Positions 9,623 to 18,113 of a stretch of 64,000 nt of DNA are shown in pieces. The stretch is from CAZTAR01 sp043813895 (GTDB taxonomy: Bacteria; Planctomycetota; Phycisphaerae; UBA1845; UTPLA1): the NCBI GenBank assembly GCA_043813895.1, contig JBDRKQ010000021.1, forward strand, positions 1 to 64,000, written 5' to 3'. Numbering within the stretch: the stretch's first letter is position 1; each line of letters starts with the position of its first letter. A program made the translations under genes and the position numbers. The notes beneath the pieces were generated by a model. That model was not told where the DNA came from. It did not search any database and was given only the letters and a program-made list of their open reading frames with translations.

Positions 9623-10311
9623 CTTCCTGACTCCCGTTGTTCTCTGCACAGGCGCGTGCCGGCGACTCGCCGTACAGAGGGGACATAGCTCGTACAAAGA
9701 AGCGGTGTGCGCAAAACCCTCCCATCTCACTGCGGATGGCTCGTCAGCGCACTTCCCCTGCTTAACCTCCTCAAGATGGAAATGTGATGTCCACTCTCCA
9801 CTTTCTGCTTCTTCTTGCGTGTCGAAGACGATTATACCCTTATGGGACGGGTCGTGTCCAGCGGCGGGGCATGTCGACCCCGCCAGACCTTGTGAGTTCC
9901 ACTTGAATGTCGGGAGCCCGAGGCCATTCCCGGCACGCGGACTCTATCGGGGTGAGCTTGAAAGCCGGAGACACACGGCATTCGTCCGCGGCGCTGCGGG
10001 CCGTGGAGCCGTGGCGTTCAGCCACCGCACGGTGGAGATACGTTGCGTCGAGACCACGCTTGGTGTTGGGCCGCCACCCCAATCGACATCGCCTCACAAA
10101 CGGGCCATCCGGCATAACGCAATGTGGGGGATCGGCGTATGGGTCGAAGCACTTGTGTGGGGGGTTTTATTGGTCGCACCCAAAAGAGGTGGACTTAGCC
10201 GCGACTTGGCCCCTCCCTTGCAGGAGTGAGGGCCGAGGAATCGGCGTCTGAGGTGGACGCCCCTAGAGGAAACGGCGCGCTCCGCAGGGGCACGTACGGG
10301 GGAGAGAACAC
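9623..10311. other. Intergenic region between divergent secreted-protein genes
   Basis: About 690 bases upstream of two divergent exported-protein genes. It holds a good minus-strand promoter candidate (9831-9860). I see no gene, RNA or clear operator elsewhere in it. Confidence 0.5.
9831..9860 (-). promoter_or_regulatory. Candidate sigma-70 promoter for the 7892-9622 gene
   Basis: On the minus strand TGGACA (9860-9855) is followed after 18 bp by a perfect TATAAT (9836-9831). The -35 has 5 of 6 consensus bases. It would give a 5' leader of about 200 nt before the start codon at 9622. Confidence 0.5.
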
Positions 10312-11151
10312 ATGCTTCGCAATATCATGACGTTTGTTGTTGTCGGTTGTCTTGCCACGGTGAGTGCTGCCAGCGTGGCGAACGCTCAAGTTGGGGAGCC
10401 GACGGGGTCGTTCGAGATCACGGTCCGCCAGGGAGGCAACATCATCGCGCAGGACACGGTGACGATCGGCGTGGGGGGCGATCTGGAAGACTTGAAGGCC
10501 ACGTTCCAGGACGGCGACCCGGAAGACTTCACGCAGATCGGCACGATCGGCGCCGGGGCGGATCCGATCATTCTGAAGGTCACCAGTGATGGTGATGCTT
10601 CCTTCCGCGTCTTGCACTGGTACATCGACGTGCCGGCGAGCATGGCGGACATCTACTCGCCCGGTCCGACCTCGTTGTTCGATCCGACGGGCGGCGATAT
10701 CGAAGTGTCCATCACCGGTCTGGGGTTCGACGGCGGTACGCTTGCTTCGCCGCTTCTCGTCGGCAATGACACGTACTTGACGTCCTTCATGCGGGACTGG
10801 CAGGGGCACTTCTACGAGTCGCCTTTGGCGAATCCGTACAACTACTCCGGTTATGGCGTGAACGATATCCAGGTTCCGGGCTTCGCCTACCTCGATGGCG
10901 ATCTCGGCGAATACCGGTTCGACGTTTCGAGCACCGGCGCATCGTCCTCATGGACGTGGAGCAACCTGGCGAATCCCGGGGCGGCGACGCACGTCCACAA
11001 CGGCTTCGGGAGCGTGATGCCGGTCGATCCGGGTTACGTGTTCGAGCTGGGGCTGTCGGTCGCCTTCGTGGCTGTTCCTGAGCCTTCGACACTGGCGATG
11101 CTGGTCCCGGGTCTGATCTTGCTGGCCCGCAAGCGACGGCGAACTCGCTAG
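10312..11151 (+). CDS. PEP-CTERM sorting domain protein
   Basis: 279-residue exported protein with a GGGGAG ribosome site before the ATG and a signal peptide cut near residue 25 (ANA). The last 25 residues are the PEP-CTERM tripartite tail: VPEPST, a hydrophobic stretch (LAMLVPGLILLA), then RKRRRTR. Such tails are recognised by an exosortase that handles proteins at the outer surface; no exosortase gene is in the window. The middle part, rich in Gly, Asp and beta-type sequence, is unrecognised. It stands alone, downstream of the divergent dockerin-like gene. Confidence 0.9.
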   Translation: MLRNIMTFVVVGCLATVSAASVANAQVGEPTGSFEITVRQGGNIIAQDTVTIGVGGDLEDLKATFQDGDPEDFTQIGTIGAGADPIILKVTSDGDASFRVLHWYIDVPASMADIYSPGPTSLFDPTGGDIEVSITGLGFDGGTLASPLLVGNDTYLTSFMRDWQGHFYESPLANPYNYSGYGVNDIQVPGFAYLDGDLGEYRFDVSSTGASSSWTWSNLANPGAATHVHNGFGSVMPVDPGYVFELGLSVAFVAVPEPSTLAMLVPGLILLARKRRRTR

Positions 11152-11176
11152 CGCTTTGACACAGGAGAAGTGATGT

Positions 11177-11232
11177 GTGCCACGGGCAGTTTACCTGCCC
11201 GTGTTCACTGGCGGACAAGCCGCCAGTGGCAC
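11177..11232. repeat. Family A dispersed palindromic element, paired
   Basis: Ends GTGCCAC and GTGGCAC are inverted. The left half folds as CACGGGCAG/CTGCCCGTG and the right half as CACTGGCGG/CCGCCAGTG, so the element makes two side-by-side hairpins. It lies between the convergent PEP-CTERM and acpS genes and could serve both as a 3'-end structure. Confidence 0.7.
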
Positions 11233-11267
11233 CCAGACGCCGAAGTCATTCAGACGCCGTCGCCAGG

Positions 11268-11651
11268 TCAATCGGAAACACCGATGGCACTGGCGGCGGC
11301 GTTCTTCTTTGTGTGTGTAATCGAAAGGAGTATTCGCGTGATGCCGAGGCCCCGTGCTACCTTCTCGGTCTGGCCGGAGAGCGAGACGTGGGGTTGGCCG
11401 GCGGGGTCGTTCAGCACCTCGATGTCGGTCCAGGCGATCTGCCCGCGCCAGCCGGTGCCGATGGCCTTGAGCACGGCTTCCTTGGCGGCGAAACGGCCCG
11501 CGATGTGCGGCAGCGGGTTCTTCATTCTCTCGCAATAGGTTCGCTCGTCGGGCGTGAGGATCCTGGCGAGGAATCGGTCCGGATGCTTTCGCAGGACGGC
11601 GTCGATTCGTTCGCACTCGATCAGGTCGATGCCGTGTGCGACGACGTTCAT
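11268..11651 (-). CDS. acpS: Holo-[acyl-carrier-protein] synthase
   Basis: Transfers the 4'-phosphopantetheine arm of coenzyme A to a serine of apo-ACP, activating it for fatty-acid synthesis. The 127-residue length is normal for AcpS. GIDLIECERI near the N-terminus holds the metal-binding Asp, and GRFAAKEAVLKAIGTG holds the conserved Glu and Lys. LSITHTKKNAAASAI is the typical C-terminal strand. The chosen start gives the family N-terminus MNVVAHGIDL; an in-frame start 75 bp upstream adds an unrelated stretch. The ribosome site is weak. It stands alone. Confidence 0.95.
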   Translation of the reverse strand: MNVVAHGIDLIECERIDAVLRKHPDRFLARILTPDERTYCERMKNPLPHIAGRFAAKEAVLKAIGTGWRGQIAWTDIEVLNDPAGQPHVSLSGQTEKVARGLGITRILLSITHTKKNAAASAIGVSD

Positions 11652-12048
11652 ATCGTCCACGCTACCGGCGGCGGGTAGGGCGGTCAAATGCCCGTTTGCC
11701 GACGTTAACCAGCGGCCTCGCGTCATCGTGCTCGCCAGGTAGCCATCTCGGGCTCAGGCTGTGAAAAACGGCCTGCCGCATAGCTGTTGGCCGAGTTGCG
11801 GATATTGGGGTGAAGTGATATCATTTCGCCAGTCGAGATCCAGGCGTCTAGTGATCTGTTATTCGTTGATCGATGGAGCCGGGTCGGTGCTGCGTGTCCT
11901 TGACGGGCACGTTGCCAGTGGCACCCATCACAATGGACCATGACAGAGCGCAGCAAGCTTGGCGGCGACGAGACCTCCGCACGATGGGAGGGATTCAGGC
12001 GTTCGCGTATATTTCAAGTTGCCTCGTTTCTAGTAGAGGGTATTGACT
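11652..12048. other. Intergenic region upstream of divergent acpS and citrate synthase
   Basis: About 400 bases that should hold both promoters. A lone family A half-element remnant lies around 11899-11931 (CCAGTGGCACCC). I found no consensus promoter and no supportable small gene. Confidence 0.45.
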
Positions 12049-13353
12049 ATGGCGATTCTTCAAGAGGTTCTCCAAGAAAAGATTGTGGCTTACCGTGACG
12101 AGACCAGGAAGGTCCTCAAAGAGAAAGGTGACACGGTTATCTCACAGGTGACCGTGCAGCAAGCGTATGGCGGTATGCGCGGCGTCAAGGGGATGATCTG
12201 CGACACGTCCGTCGTGGAGCCGGACAAGGGCCTGATCATCCGCGGCAAGCCGCTGCTGGAACTCAAGCACCTGTGGCCCGAGGAGATATTCTACCTTCTG
12301 CTGACCGGTGAGACACCGGATGCCGAGGCGAAGAAGGCCCTTCAGCAGGAGTTGGACCGTCGCTCGCAGGTTCCGGAGTACGTGTGGAACACGCTCAGAA
12401 CGATGGCGGACGACACGCACCCGATGTGCATGTTGGCTACTGGCGTCCTTGTGATGGAGCGTGAGAGCGTTTTCCGCAAGTGGTATGACAAGGGAATGAA
12501 ACGGGACGACTTCTGGCTCGCAACGCTGGGAGATGCGCTGAACATCTTGGCGAAGCTGCCAGTGATCGCAGCGGGTATCTATCGCATGCGTTACAACCAC
12601 GGCAGCGTCATGCAGTGGACCCATGGACTGGACATCGGGGCCAACTTCGCGAACATGCTCGGCATCGCCGATCCGGCCGGGGCCTTCGCCAAGCTCATGC
12701 GGCTGTATCTGAACTTCCACTCGGATCACGAGGGTGGCAACGTCTCCGCCAATACGTGCCATACCGTCGGCTCGGCGCTGTCCGATGCCTATTACGCCGT
12801 GTCGGCAGGACTGAACGGGCTGGCCGGCCCGCTGCACGGCCTGGCAAACCAGGAATGCGTCAGTTGGATCCTCGAGATCATGGACAAGTTCGGCGGCGTT
12901 CCGACCGAGGAACAACTCCGCGAGATGGCGTTCATTACGCTTCGCAGCGGTCGCGTGATCCCCGGGTATGGTCATGCGGTTCTCCGCGTTACCGATCCGC
13001 GCTACACCGGCCTGCACGAATTCGGGAAGGCGCACCTGCCGGAGGATCCGGTTTTCCAGACGGTCGATCGCGTGTTCAACGTGGTTCCGAAGGTCCTGCG
13101 TGAGTACTCTGAGGAGCGCGTGAAAGATGGCAAGAACCCCATCGCGAACTGCTGGCCGAACGTGGATGCGATCTCCGGCTCGATCCTCTATCACTTTGGC
13201 ATGACCGAGTTTGCGTACTACACCGTGCTCTTCTCGGTGTCTCGAGCCATGGGCATGTTGGCCCAATTGGTCCTCAACCGGGCCATCGGCACGCCGATTA
13301 CGCGGCCGAAGTCCGTCTCCACCGAGTGGGTCAGCAAGCTGACGTCGAAATAG
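12049..13353 (+). CDS. gltA: Citrate synthase, mitochondrial-type
   Basis: Condenses acetyl-CoA and oxaloacetate to citrate, the entry step of the citric acid cycle. 434 residues from the ATG, with GAGGG 8 nt upstream; an in-frame TTG two codons earlier is less likely. The catalytic triad is intact: His263 in GPLHGLANQE, His309 in PGYGHAVLR and Asp373 in NVDAISG. SDHEGGNVSA and GYGHAVLRVTDPRY follow the mitochondrial and Geobacter-type enzyme rather than the E. coli hexameric form. No other cycle enzyme is adjacent. Confidence 0.96.
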   Translation: MAILQEVLQEKIVAYRDETRKVLKEKGDTVISQVTVQQAYGGMRGVKGMICDTSVVEPDKGLIIRGKPLLELKHLWPEEIFYLLLTGETPDAEAKKALQQELDRRSQVPEYVWNTLRTMADDTHPMCMLATGVLVMERESVFRKWYDKGMKRDDFWLATLGDALNILAKLPVIAAGIYRMRYNHGSVMQWTHGLDIGANFANMLGIADPAGAFAKLMRLYLNFHSDHEGGNVSANTCHTVGSALSDAYYAVSAGLNGLAGPLHGLANQECVSWILEIMDKFGGVPTEEQLREMAFITLRSGRVIPGYGHAVLRVTDPRYTGLHEFGKAHLPEDPVFQTVDRVFNVVPKVLREYSEERVKDGKNPIANCWPNVDAISGSILYHFGMTEFAYYTVLFSVSRAMGMLAQLVLNRAIGTPITRPKSVSTEWVSKLTSK

Positions 13354-13779
13354 GCGGTCGGGCGGAGCTCGATCATCCGATAACCCAACCAGCTATCGGG
13401 AGCCGGCGTTTGTCGGCGCCCGGTGGCAATCGATACGAGCCTGCCTCCGGCGCTGCGGCCCGGAAGTGGGCTCGTTTCGGCTTTTGGCAGACCTGCGCCA
13501 GACCCCTCCGGAGAAAAACTCTTCAAAAAAGCGACTTCGTGCGAATAATCGCCGTAGCCACAACGAATAAGATGATTAGAGCAGTTAAAGATTGAGTGTG
13601 GCACCGGCACCAAAGCCGGTGGAAGCGAGGAGGCCAAGTTCTGTTGCCTCACCGGCGAGACGCCGGTGCCACAGGATTGCCACGAATTGCTAAGTCAGGC
13701 TGGATCGGGGGACGTGTCGCGCGGCCCGGGCGGTGCGCGCGGCGAGGCAGGTTGCGAAGAACCGGTCGGCGGTGGAAGT
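13354..13779. other. Intergenic region with family A repeat before the export operon
   Basis: About 430 bases holding a paired family A element (13597-13673) and a decayed half near 13394-13425. Reading frames that begin inside the repeat, such as a GTG at 13666 in frame with the downstream membrane gene, are probably artefacts of the repeat. The operon promoter presumably lies here but is not obvious. Confidence 0.5.
13597..13673. repeat. Family A dispersed palindromic element, paired (longest copy)
   Basis: Outer ends TGTGGCACCGGC and GCCGGTGCCACA are perfect inverted copies. The left half folds CACCGGC/GCCGGTG and so does the right half; about 28 bp separates the halves. This head-to-head pairing of two REP-like hairpins is the REPIN arrangement. 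Confidence 0.75.
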
Positions 13780-14535
13780 GTGGATACTTTGGCGGATCAG
13801 GATCACCCACAGTCCGAGTTGGGACCACTCGGGCTGAGACACATCTTCTGGGTGTATGTGAAGCCGCTTGCACTGTTCCGGCGCGTCGAGGACTCCGGCA
13901 AGTATGGCTGGGCGTTGGCGATCCTGTTGGGTCTGAACCTTCTGACCGGTTACATGCAGGTCCAGACGGGCCTGATCGACCGCGTCGGAGCTGAGCGGAC
14001 CGAACAACAGCTCGCGGAACTGGAGCGTACGCAGTTCCACCTCATCGACAGAATGGAGATGAAGGAGCGTATGGAGGAGATTCGCAAGCAGGGGGAGTTC
14101 ACGAATTTGATGGCCCGGTTGGGGGCGATCGTGCTTTCTCCCCTGCACATGCTGGTATCGATCCTCCTGATTTCGTCGCTCTTGTATGCCGCGGTGGCGT
14201 TGACAGGCCGCAAGCCGGAGTACCATACGCTGATGTCGGTCTGCGTGTACGCCGGCTACTTTGTCCTGCTGGCTCACGTGTTGCGTTTGGCCATGATGCT
14301 GGCCTATCGCACGGTTGACGTCGCCACGAACCTCGGCATGTTTGCGCCGGCGCAAGAAACGACCTGGCTGGCGGCGATCGATCCGTTTCGCATCTGGTTC
14401 TGGGTGCTGGTTGCCATGGGACTGACGGTCACCCAGCAGTTGAGCCGTCGCGTGGCCATCGTCTCCTGCTCACTGATGTGTCTGGCGGCGGCCGGGGCCA
14501 GGGTCGGGTGGCAGTATGTGGCGTTGTCGGGATGA
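13780..14535 (+). CDS. Yip1-like multi-pass membrane protein
   Basis: 251-residue protein with four or five hydrophobic segments (WALAILLGLNLLTG, LHMLVSILLISSLLYAAVAL, SVCVYAGYFVLLAHVLRLAMML, IWFWVLVAMGLTV, IVSCSLMCLAAA), resembling the YIP1 family. The GTG start at 13780 follows GGTGG. A GTG at 13666 in the same frame begins inside the repeat and is less credible. It ends 45 bp before the membrane-fusion protein and looks like the first gene of the export operon. Function in bacteria is unclear; a role with the transporter is inferred from position only. Confidence 0.72.
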   Translation: MDTLADQDHPQSELGPLGLRHIFWVYVKPLALFRRVEDSGKYGWALAILLGLNLLTGYMQVQTGLIDRVGAERTEQQLAELERTQFHLIDRMEMKERMEEIRKQGEFTNLMARLGAIVLSPLHMLVSILLISSLLYAAVALTGRKPEYHTLMSVCVYAGYFVLLAHVLRLAMMLAYRTVDVATNLGMFAPAQETTWLAAIDPFRIWFWVLVAMGLTVTQQLSRRVAIVSCSLMCLAAAGARVGWQYVALSG

Positions 14536-14580
14536 GACGGTGGCGGCATCGGCGTGAGTGGACATGACGGAGAAGTCAAG

Positions 14581-15978
14581 ATGAAGGCGATTATTCCCCT
14601 GCTCGTGTTGGCGGCGATATCCGCCGGGATTCTTGCGCTGGGTAGCCTGCGCAAAGGGGAGGGAGACAAGCCGATTCTCCATGTGGCCGATGAGGTCGCG
14701 TTGAACGTGAATGTTTCGAAGCCCGAACAGCGGCGGATTGTGCGGTCGGTCGAAGCGCCGGGGGACGTCGAAGCGGTTCTCGAGGTGGACGTCAGCTCGG
14801 AGATCGTCGCAAAGATCGAGGAAATGCCCGTCGAGGAAGGCGACCAAGTCAAGGCGGGCGATCTGCTCTGCCGGCTGAATGACGACGACCTTCGCGCGGC
14901 CGTGGAGTCCGGCGAGGCCCGCGTGGCGCAGCTCGGCGCGGCAGTCTTGCAGGCGGAGGCTGATATCGAACAGGCTGAGCGGGACTGCAAGCGGCAACTT
15001 CGGTTGGCGGAGATCGATGCGACGAGCGACATCGAGATGTCCAACTACCTGACGACGCGGAAGAAGACCCGGGCAGTTCTGGTGATGCGGCAAAACGAAC
15101 TCGTCGAGACCGAGGCCGGCCTGCGTCGCGCCCGTGATCTCCTCAAGCGGACGATCATCGAGTCGCCGATCGACGGCGTCGTCGCCAAGCTGAGCGCGAA
15201 GCAGGGCGAGGTGGTCGTGACGGGGACGATGAACAACCCCGGCACCGTGATCATGACGATCAGCGACCTGTCGAAGATGCAGGTGCGGGTTCGTGTGGAC
15301 GAAGTCGATGTGCCGTCCGTGAAACCGGGGCAACGAGCCAGGGTGTTTCTTCAGTCGGACCAGCAGATACCGGTTCCCGCGCAGGTGGTCCGGGTCGCCG
15401 CGAAGGGCTCGAAGGAGGTCGGCCGCGACATCGTCTTTTTTGAAACGCTGCTCGAGGTTCTGTCGGACGATCCGCGGATCAAGCCTGCCATGACTGCCAA
15501 CGTGGAAATCGACGTGGCCGTCGAGGACGATGCCGTCACGATTCCCGTGGAGGCGGTCGTGCACCGGATGCGGAAGAACCTGCCGGACTCGATCGTCAAA
15601 GCGTTCGACGGACAGCAAGAGGCACTCGAATTGTCCGAACGGGCCAGGCAGGCGCAGTACATCAAGGTGGCCTATGTCATGGAAGGCGACGTGGCGAAGG
15701 TTCGCCTGATCACGCCGGGCATCGCCGACAGTCGCCGTGTGGAGATCCGTGACGGCATCGGGGCGGACGATCAGGTCATCATCGGTCCCTATCGCAGCCT
15801 CGATCAACTCAAGGATGATCGGAAGGTCAAGCTGGCCGAGGACGAAAAGGACAAGAAGAAGGACGAAGAGAAGGCCGACGGCGACAAAGAGCAGGAAGAA
15901 AAGGAAGAAGACGGAGGCGATGACTCCGGCGAGAGCGAGGCAAAACTGGCGGAGGGTCAGGACGATCACGGCGGCTAG
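14581..15978 (+). CDS. HlyD/MacA-type periplasmic adaptor (membrane-fusion) subunit
   Basis: Links an inner-membrane ABC or RND exporter to the outer membrane. 465 residues from the ATG, with GGAG about 8 nt upstream. Residues 5-22 form an uncleaved anchor. A lipoyl-type half (VSSEIVAKIEEMPVEEGDQVKAG), an alpha-helical hairpin, and the second half (IIESPIDGVVAKLSAKQGE) follow. The last ~50 residues are an unusual highly charged Lys/Glu/Asp tail, absent from typical MacA. It is 29 bp upstream of the ATPase gene. Substrate unknown. Confidence 0.9.
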   Translation: MKAIIPLLVLAAISAGILALGSLRKGEGDKPILHVADEVALNVNVSKPEQRRIVRSVEAPGDVEAVLEVDVSSEIVAKIEEMPVEEGDQVKAGDLLCRLNDDDLRAAVESGEARVAQLGAAVLQAEADIEQAERDCKRQLRLAEIDATSDIEMSNYLTTRKKTRAVLVMRQNELVETEAGLRRARDLLKRTIIESPIDGVVAKLSAKQGEVVVTGTMNNPGTVIMTISDLSKMQVRVRVDEVDVPSVKPGQRARVFLQSDQQIPVPAQVVRVAAKGSKEVGRDIVFFETLLEVLSDDPRIKPAMTANVEIDVAVEDDAVTIPVEAVVHRMRKNLPDSIVKAFDGQQEALELSERARQAQYIKVAYVMEGDVAKVRLITPGIADSRRVEIRDGIGADDQVIIGPYRSLDQLKDDRKVKLAEDEKDKKKDEEKADGDKEQEEKEEDGGDDSGESEAKLAEGQDDHGG

Positions 15979-16007
15979 AGCGACCGAACGCATGTTGGCG
16001 GGACACA

Positions 16008-16748
16008 TTGGGCACGGATAACGAAAAGCTAATTGCATTGCAGCGGCTGGTCAAGACCTATCGCGTCGGGACCGAGCCGGTCCGCGCGCTCCGTGGGATC
16101 GACATGACGATCGATTCGAACGAGTACCTCGCCATCATGGGGCCAAGCGGCTCGGGCAAGAGCACGCTGATGAATATCCTGGGATGTCTCGACGTGCCTT
16201 CCTCCGGCAAGTACTTCCTGCGTGGCCAGGACGTTTCAAAGCTGTCGCAATCTCGCTTGGCGCGAATCCGCGGCCGGCAGATCGGGTTCGTTTTTCAGAC
16301 GTTCGAGTTGCTGCCGCGGACGACCGCCTTGAAGAATGTTCAGTTGCCGCTGATGTACGCGCAATTGCCCCATCGCAGGCAGCGTGCCAAGGACGCGCTC
16401 GATCGCGTCGGTCTGACGGGTTGGGCCAAGCACCGGCCCAATCAGCTCTCGGGCGGACAGAAACAGCGCGTCGCCATCGCCAGGGCTCTGGCCCAGGAAC
16501 CCGACATCATTCTGGCAGACGAGCCGACCGGCAATCTCGACAGCAAAACCGGCGAGGAGATCATGTCGATCTTTGATGCCCTGCACAGCGAGGGTCAGAC
16601 GATTATCGTCGTGACGCACGAGATGATGATTGCCGAGCGGTGCCGGCGGATTGTCACGCTGAAGGACGGTCTCATCGCTTCAGATGTGGCGCGCGAGGAT
16701 CGCGCGAGCGAGGACAAGCTGCGTCGTTCGGAAGTGGCGACAGCGTAA
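16008..16748 (+). CDS. ABC transporter ATP-binding protein, MacB/LolD type
   Basis: Hydrolyses ATP to drive the adjacent MacB-like permeases. 246 residues. Walker A GPSGSGKSTLMN, Q-loop GFVFQTFELLPRTTA, signature LSGGQKQRVAIARAL, Walker B IILADEPTGNLDSKTG and the switch His in VVTHE are all present. The start is a TTG with GGCGGG before it; the nearby ATG at 15992 leads straight to a stop. The MacB/LolD subfamily is indicated by sequence and by the adaptor and FtsX-like permeases around it. Confidence 0.93.
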   Translation: MGTDNEKLIALQRLVKTYRVGTEPVRALRGIDMTIDSNEYLAIMGPSGSGKSTLMNILGCLDVPSSGKYFLRGQDVSKLSQSRLARIRGRQIGFVFQTFELLPRTTALKNVQLPLMYAQLPHRRQRAKDALDRVGLTGWAKHRPNQLSGGQKQRVAIARALAQEPDIILADEPTGNLDSKTGEEIMSIFDALHSEGQTIIVVTHEMMIAERCRRIVTLKDGLIASDVAREDRASEDKLRRSEVATA

Positions 16749-16826
16749 CGAGGTGGGCGCCACATCTTGCTAGGCCGAGAATCCGTTCTCGGCGCTGATG
16801 TTTGTGCCGAGTGTCGGAAGGGGACA

Positions 16827-18113
16827 TTGGATTCGACCATGCTCAATCGGCTCCGCAAAGTGCCGTCTGCATTCGTAAACTGGCTGCTGGCCACGTCGGC
16901 CCGCAACGGTCAGAACGTGGGTACCGCGCTGGTTCAGATCTGGGTGAACAAAGGCCGGGCCGTGCTCACGATGCTGGGCATCATTATTGCCGTCGCCTCG
17001 ATCATCACGGTCGTTTCGTTCATTGAGGGCTTTAGTAAGCATTTATCGACGATGCTCCACGGCTACGGCAGTTCGTACATCGTTGTGCGCCCCTACTGGT
17101 CGTGGGATCGACACAGGGAAGGCCTCAGCCGCATCACGCTTGATATGGCGGACATCCGCGCTGTTCGCATCGAATGCGAGGATGTCCACCGGATCTCGCC
17201 GTTCGTTTACACCGGGGCGCTGGTGTCGTACGGTCGGGAGACCGCCGAGGACGTGCCGATTCGGGGCGTCACGGAGCACTACCAGACCATTCGCAACTTC
17301 TTCGCCGACACCGGTCGGTTCTTCGGTCCCGTGGATATCGACAACGGCGCGTACGTGTGTGTGCTCGGGCGGAGCCTGTTGAAGCTGCTCGAGTGCAATG
17401 AATCGATCGTCGACGACTACGTGTACATCAACGACGCACGGTTTCGGGTGATCGGTCTGCTCGAAAGCAAGGGGAGCTTTATGGGCGACGACCAGGACGA
17501 GACGATCATGATTCCTTATACGACCGCGCTAAAGATGTTTCCCGAGCGGCGCGACCGGCTCATCTTCCTGGCGGAGGCAACGGACGAGGGCGCGATCGGC
17601 CAGGCGGAAGGGCAGATCTCGCGGGTGCTGCGGAGGCGCCACGACATCAAGCCCGGCCAAGCGGACGACTTTATCCTCGAGCGACAGGACCAGGCGCTGA
17701 AGGAGTTCGAGCGTGTCCGGATGATCGCGGGCAGCGTACTGGCGGGGATCGTGAGTATCTCGTTGCTCGTGGGCGGTATCGGCATCATGAACGTGATGCT
17801 CGTCTCGGTGACCGAACGGACGCGCGAAGTCGGGCTGCGCAAGAGCGTGGGCGGCCGGCGGCGGGACATCTTATTGCAGTTTTTGACGGAAGCCGTGGTG
17901 CTGAGCACCGTCGGCGGCGCGATCGGCATCGCCCTGGGTCTCGCCATTTCGTACGTCGCGTCCTTCCATCCCAATATGATCGATCTCGACGTGCCAGCGT
18001 GGTCGGTCGTTTTGGCGTTGGGATTTTCGGCGGGGGTTGGCATCATTTTCGGTGTTATTCCCGCGTTCAAGGCGGCGATCATGCACCCGATCGACGCGTT
18101 GAGGCATGAGTGA
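16827..18113 (+). CDS. MacB-type ABC permease, first copy
   Basis: 428-residue permease with the MacB layout: an N-terminal transmembrane helix (MLGIIIAVASIITVVSFIEG), a periplasmic core domain, then three C-terminal FtsX helices after VGGIGIMNVMLVSVTERTRE. TTG at 16827 has GGAAG 6 nt upstream; ATG at 16839 is an alternative four codons later. Unlike E. coli MacB the ATPase is a separate gene. It overlaps the second permease by 8 bp, so translation is probably coupled. Confidence 0.88.
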   Translation: MDSTMLNRLRKVPSAFVNWLLATSARNGQNVGTALVQIWVNKGRAVLTMLGIIIAVASIITVVSFIEGFSKHLSTMLHGYGSSYIVVRPYWSWDRHREGLSRITLDMADIRAVRIECEDVHRISPFVYTGALVSYGRETAEDVPIRGVTEHYQTIRNFFADTGRFFGPVDIDNGAYVCVLGRSLLKLLECNESIVDDYVYINDARFRVIGLLESKGSFMGDDQDETIMIPYTTALKMFPERRDRLIFLAEATDEGAIGQAEGQISRVLRRRHDIKPGQADDFILERQDQALKEFERVRMIAGSVLAGIVSISLLVGGIGIMNVMLVSVTERTREVGLRKSVGGRRRDILLQFLTEAVVLSTVGGAIGIALGLAISYVASFHPNMIDLDVPAWSVVLALGFSAGVGIIFGVIPAFKAAIMHPIDALRHE

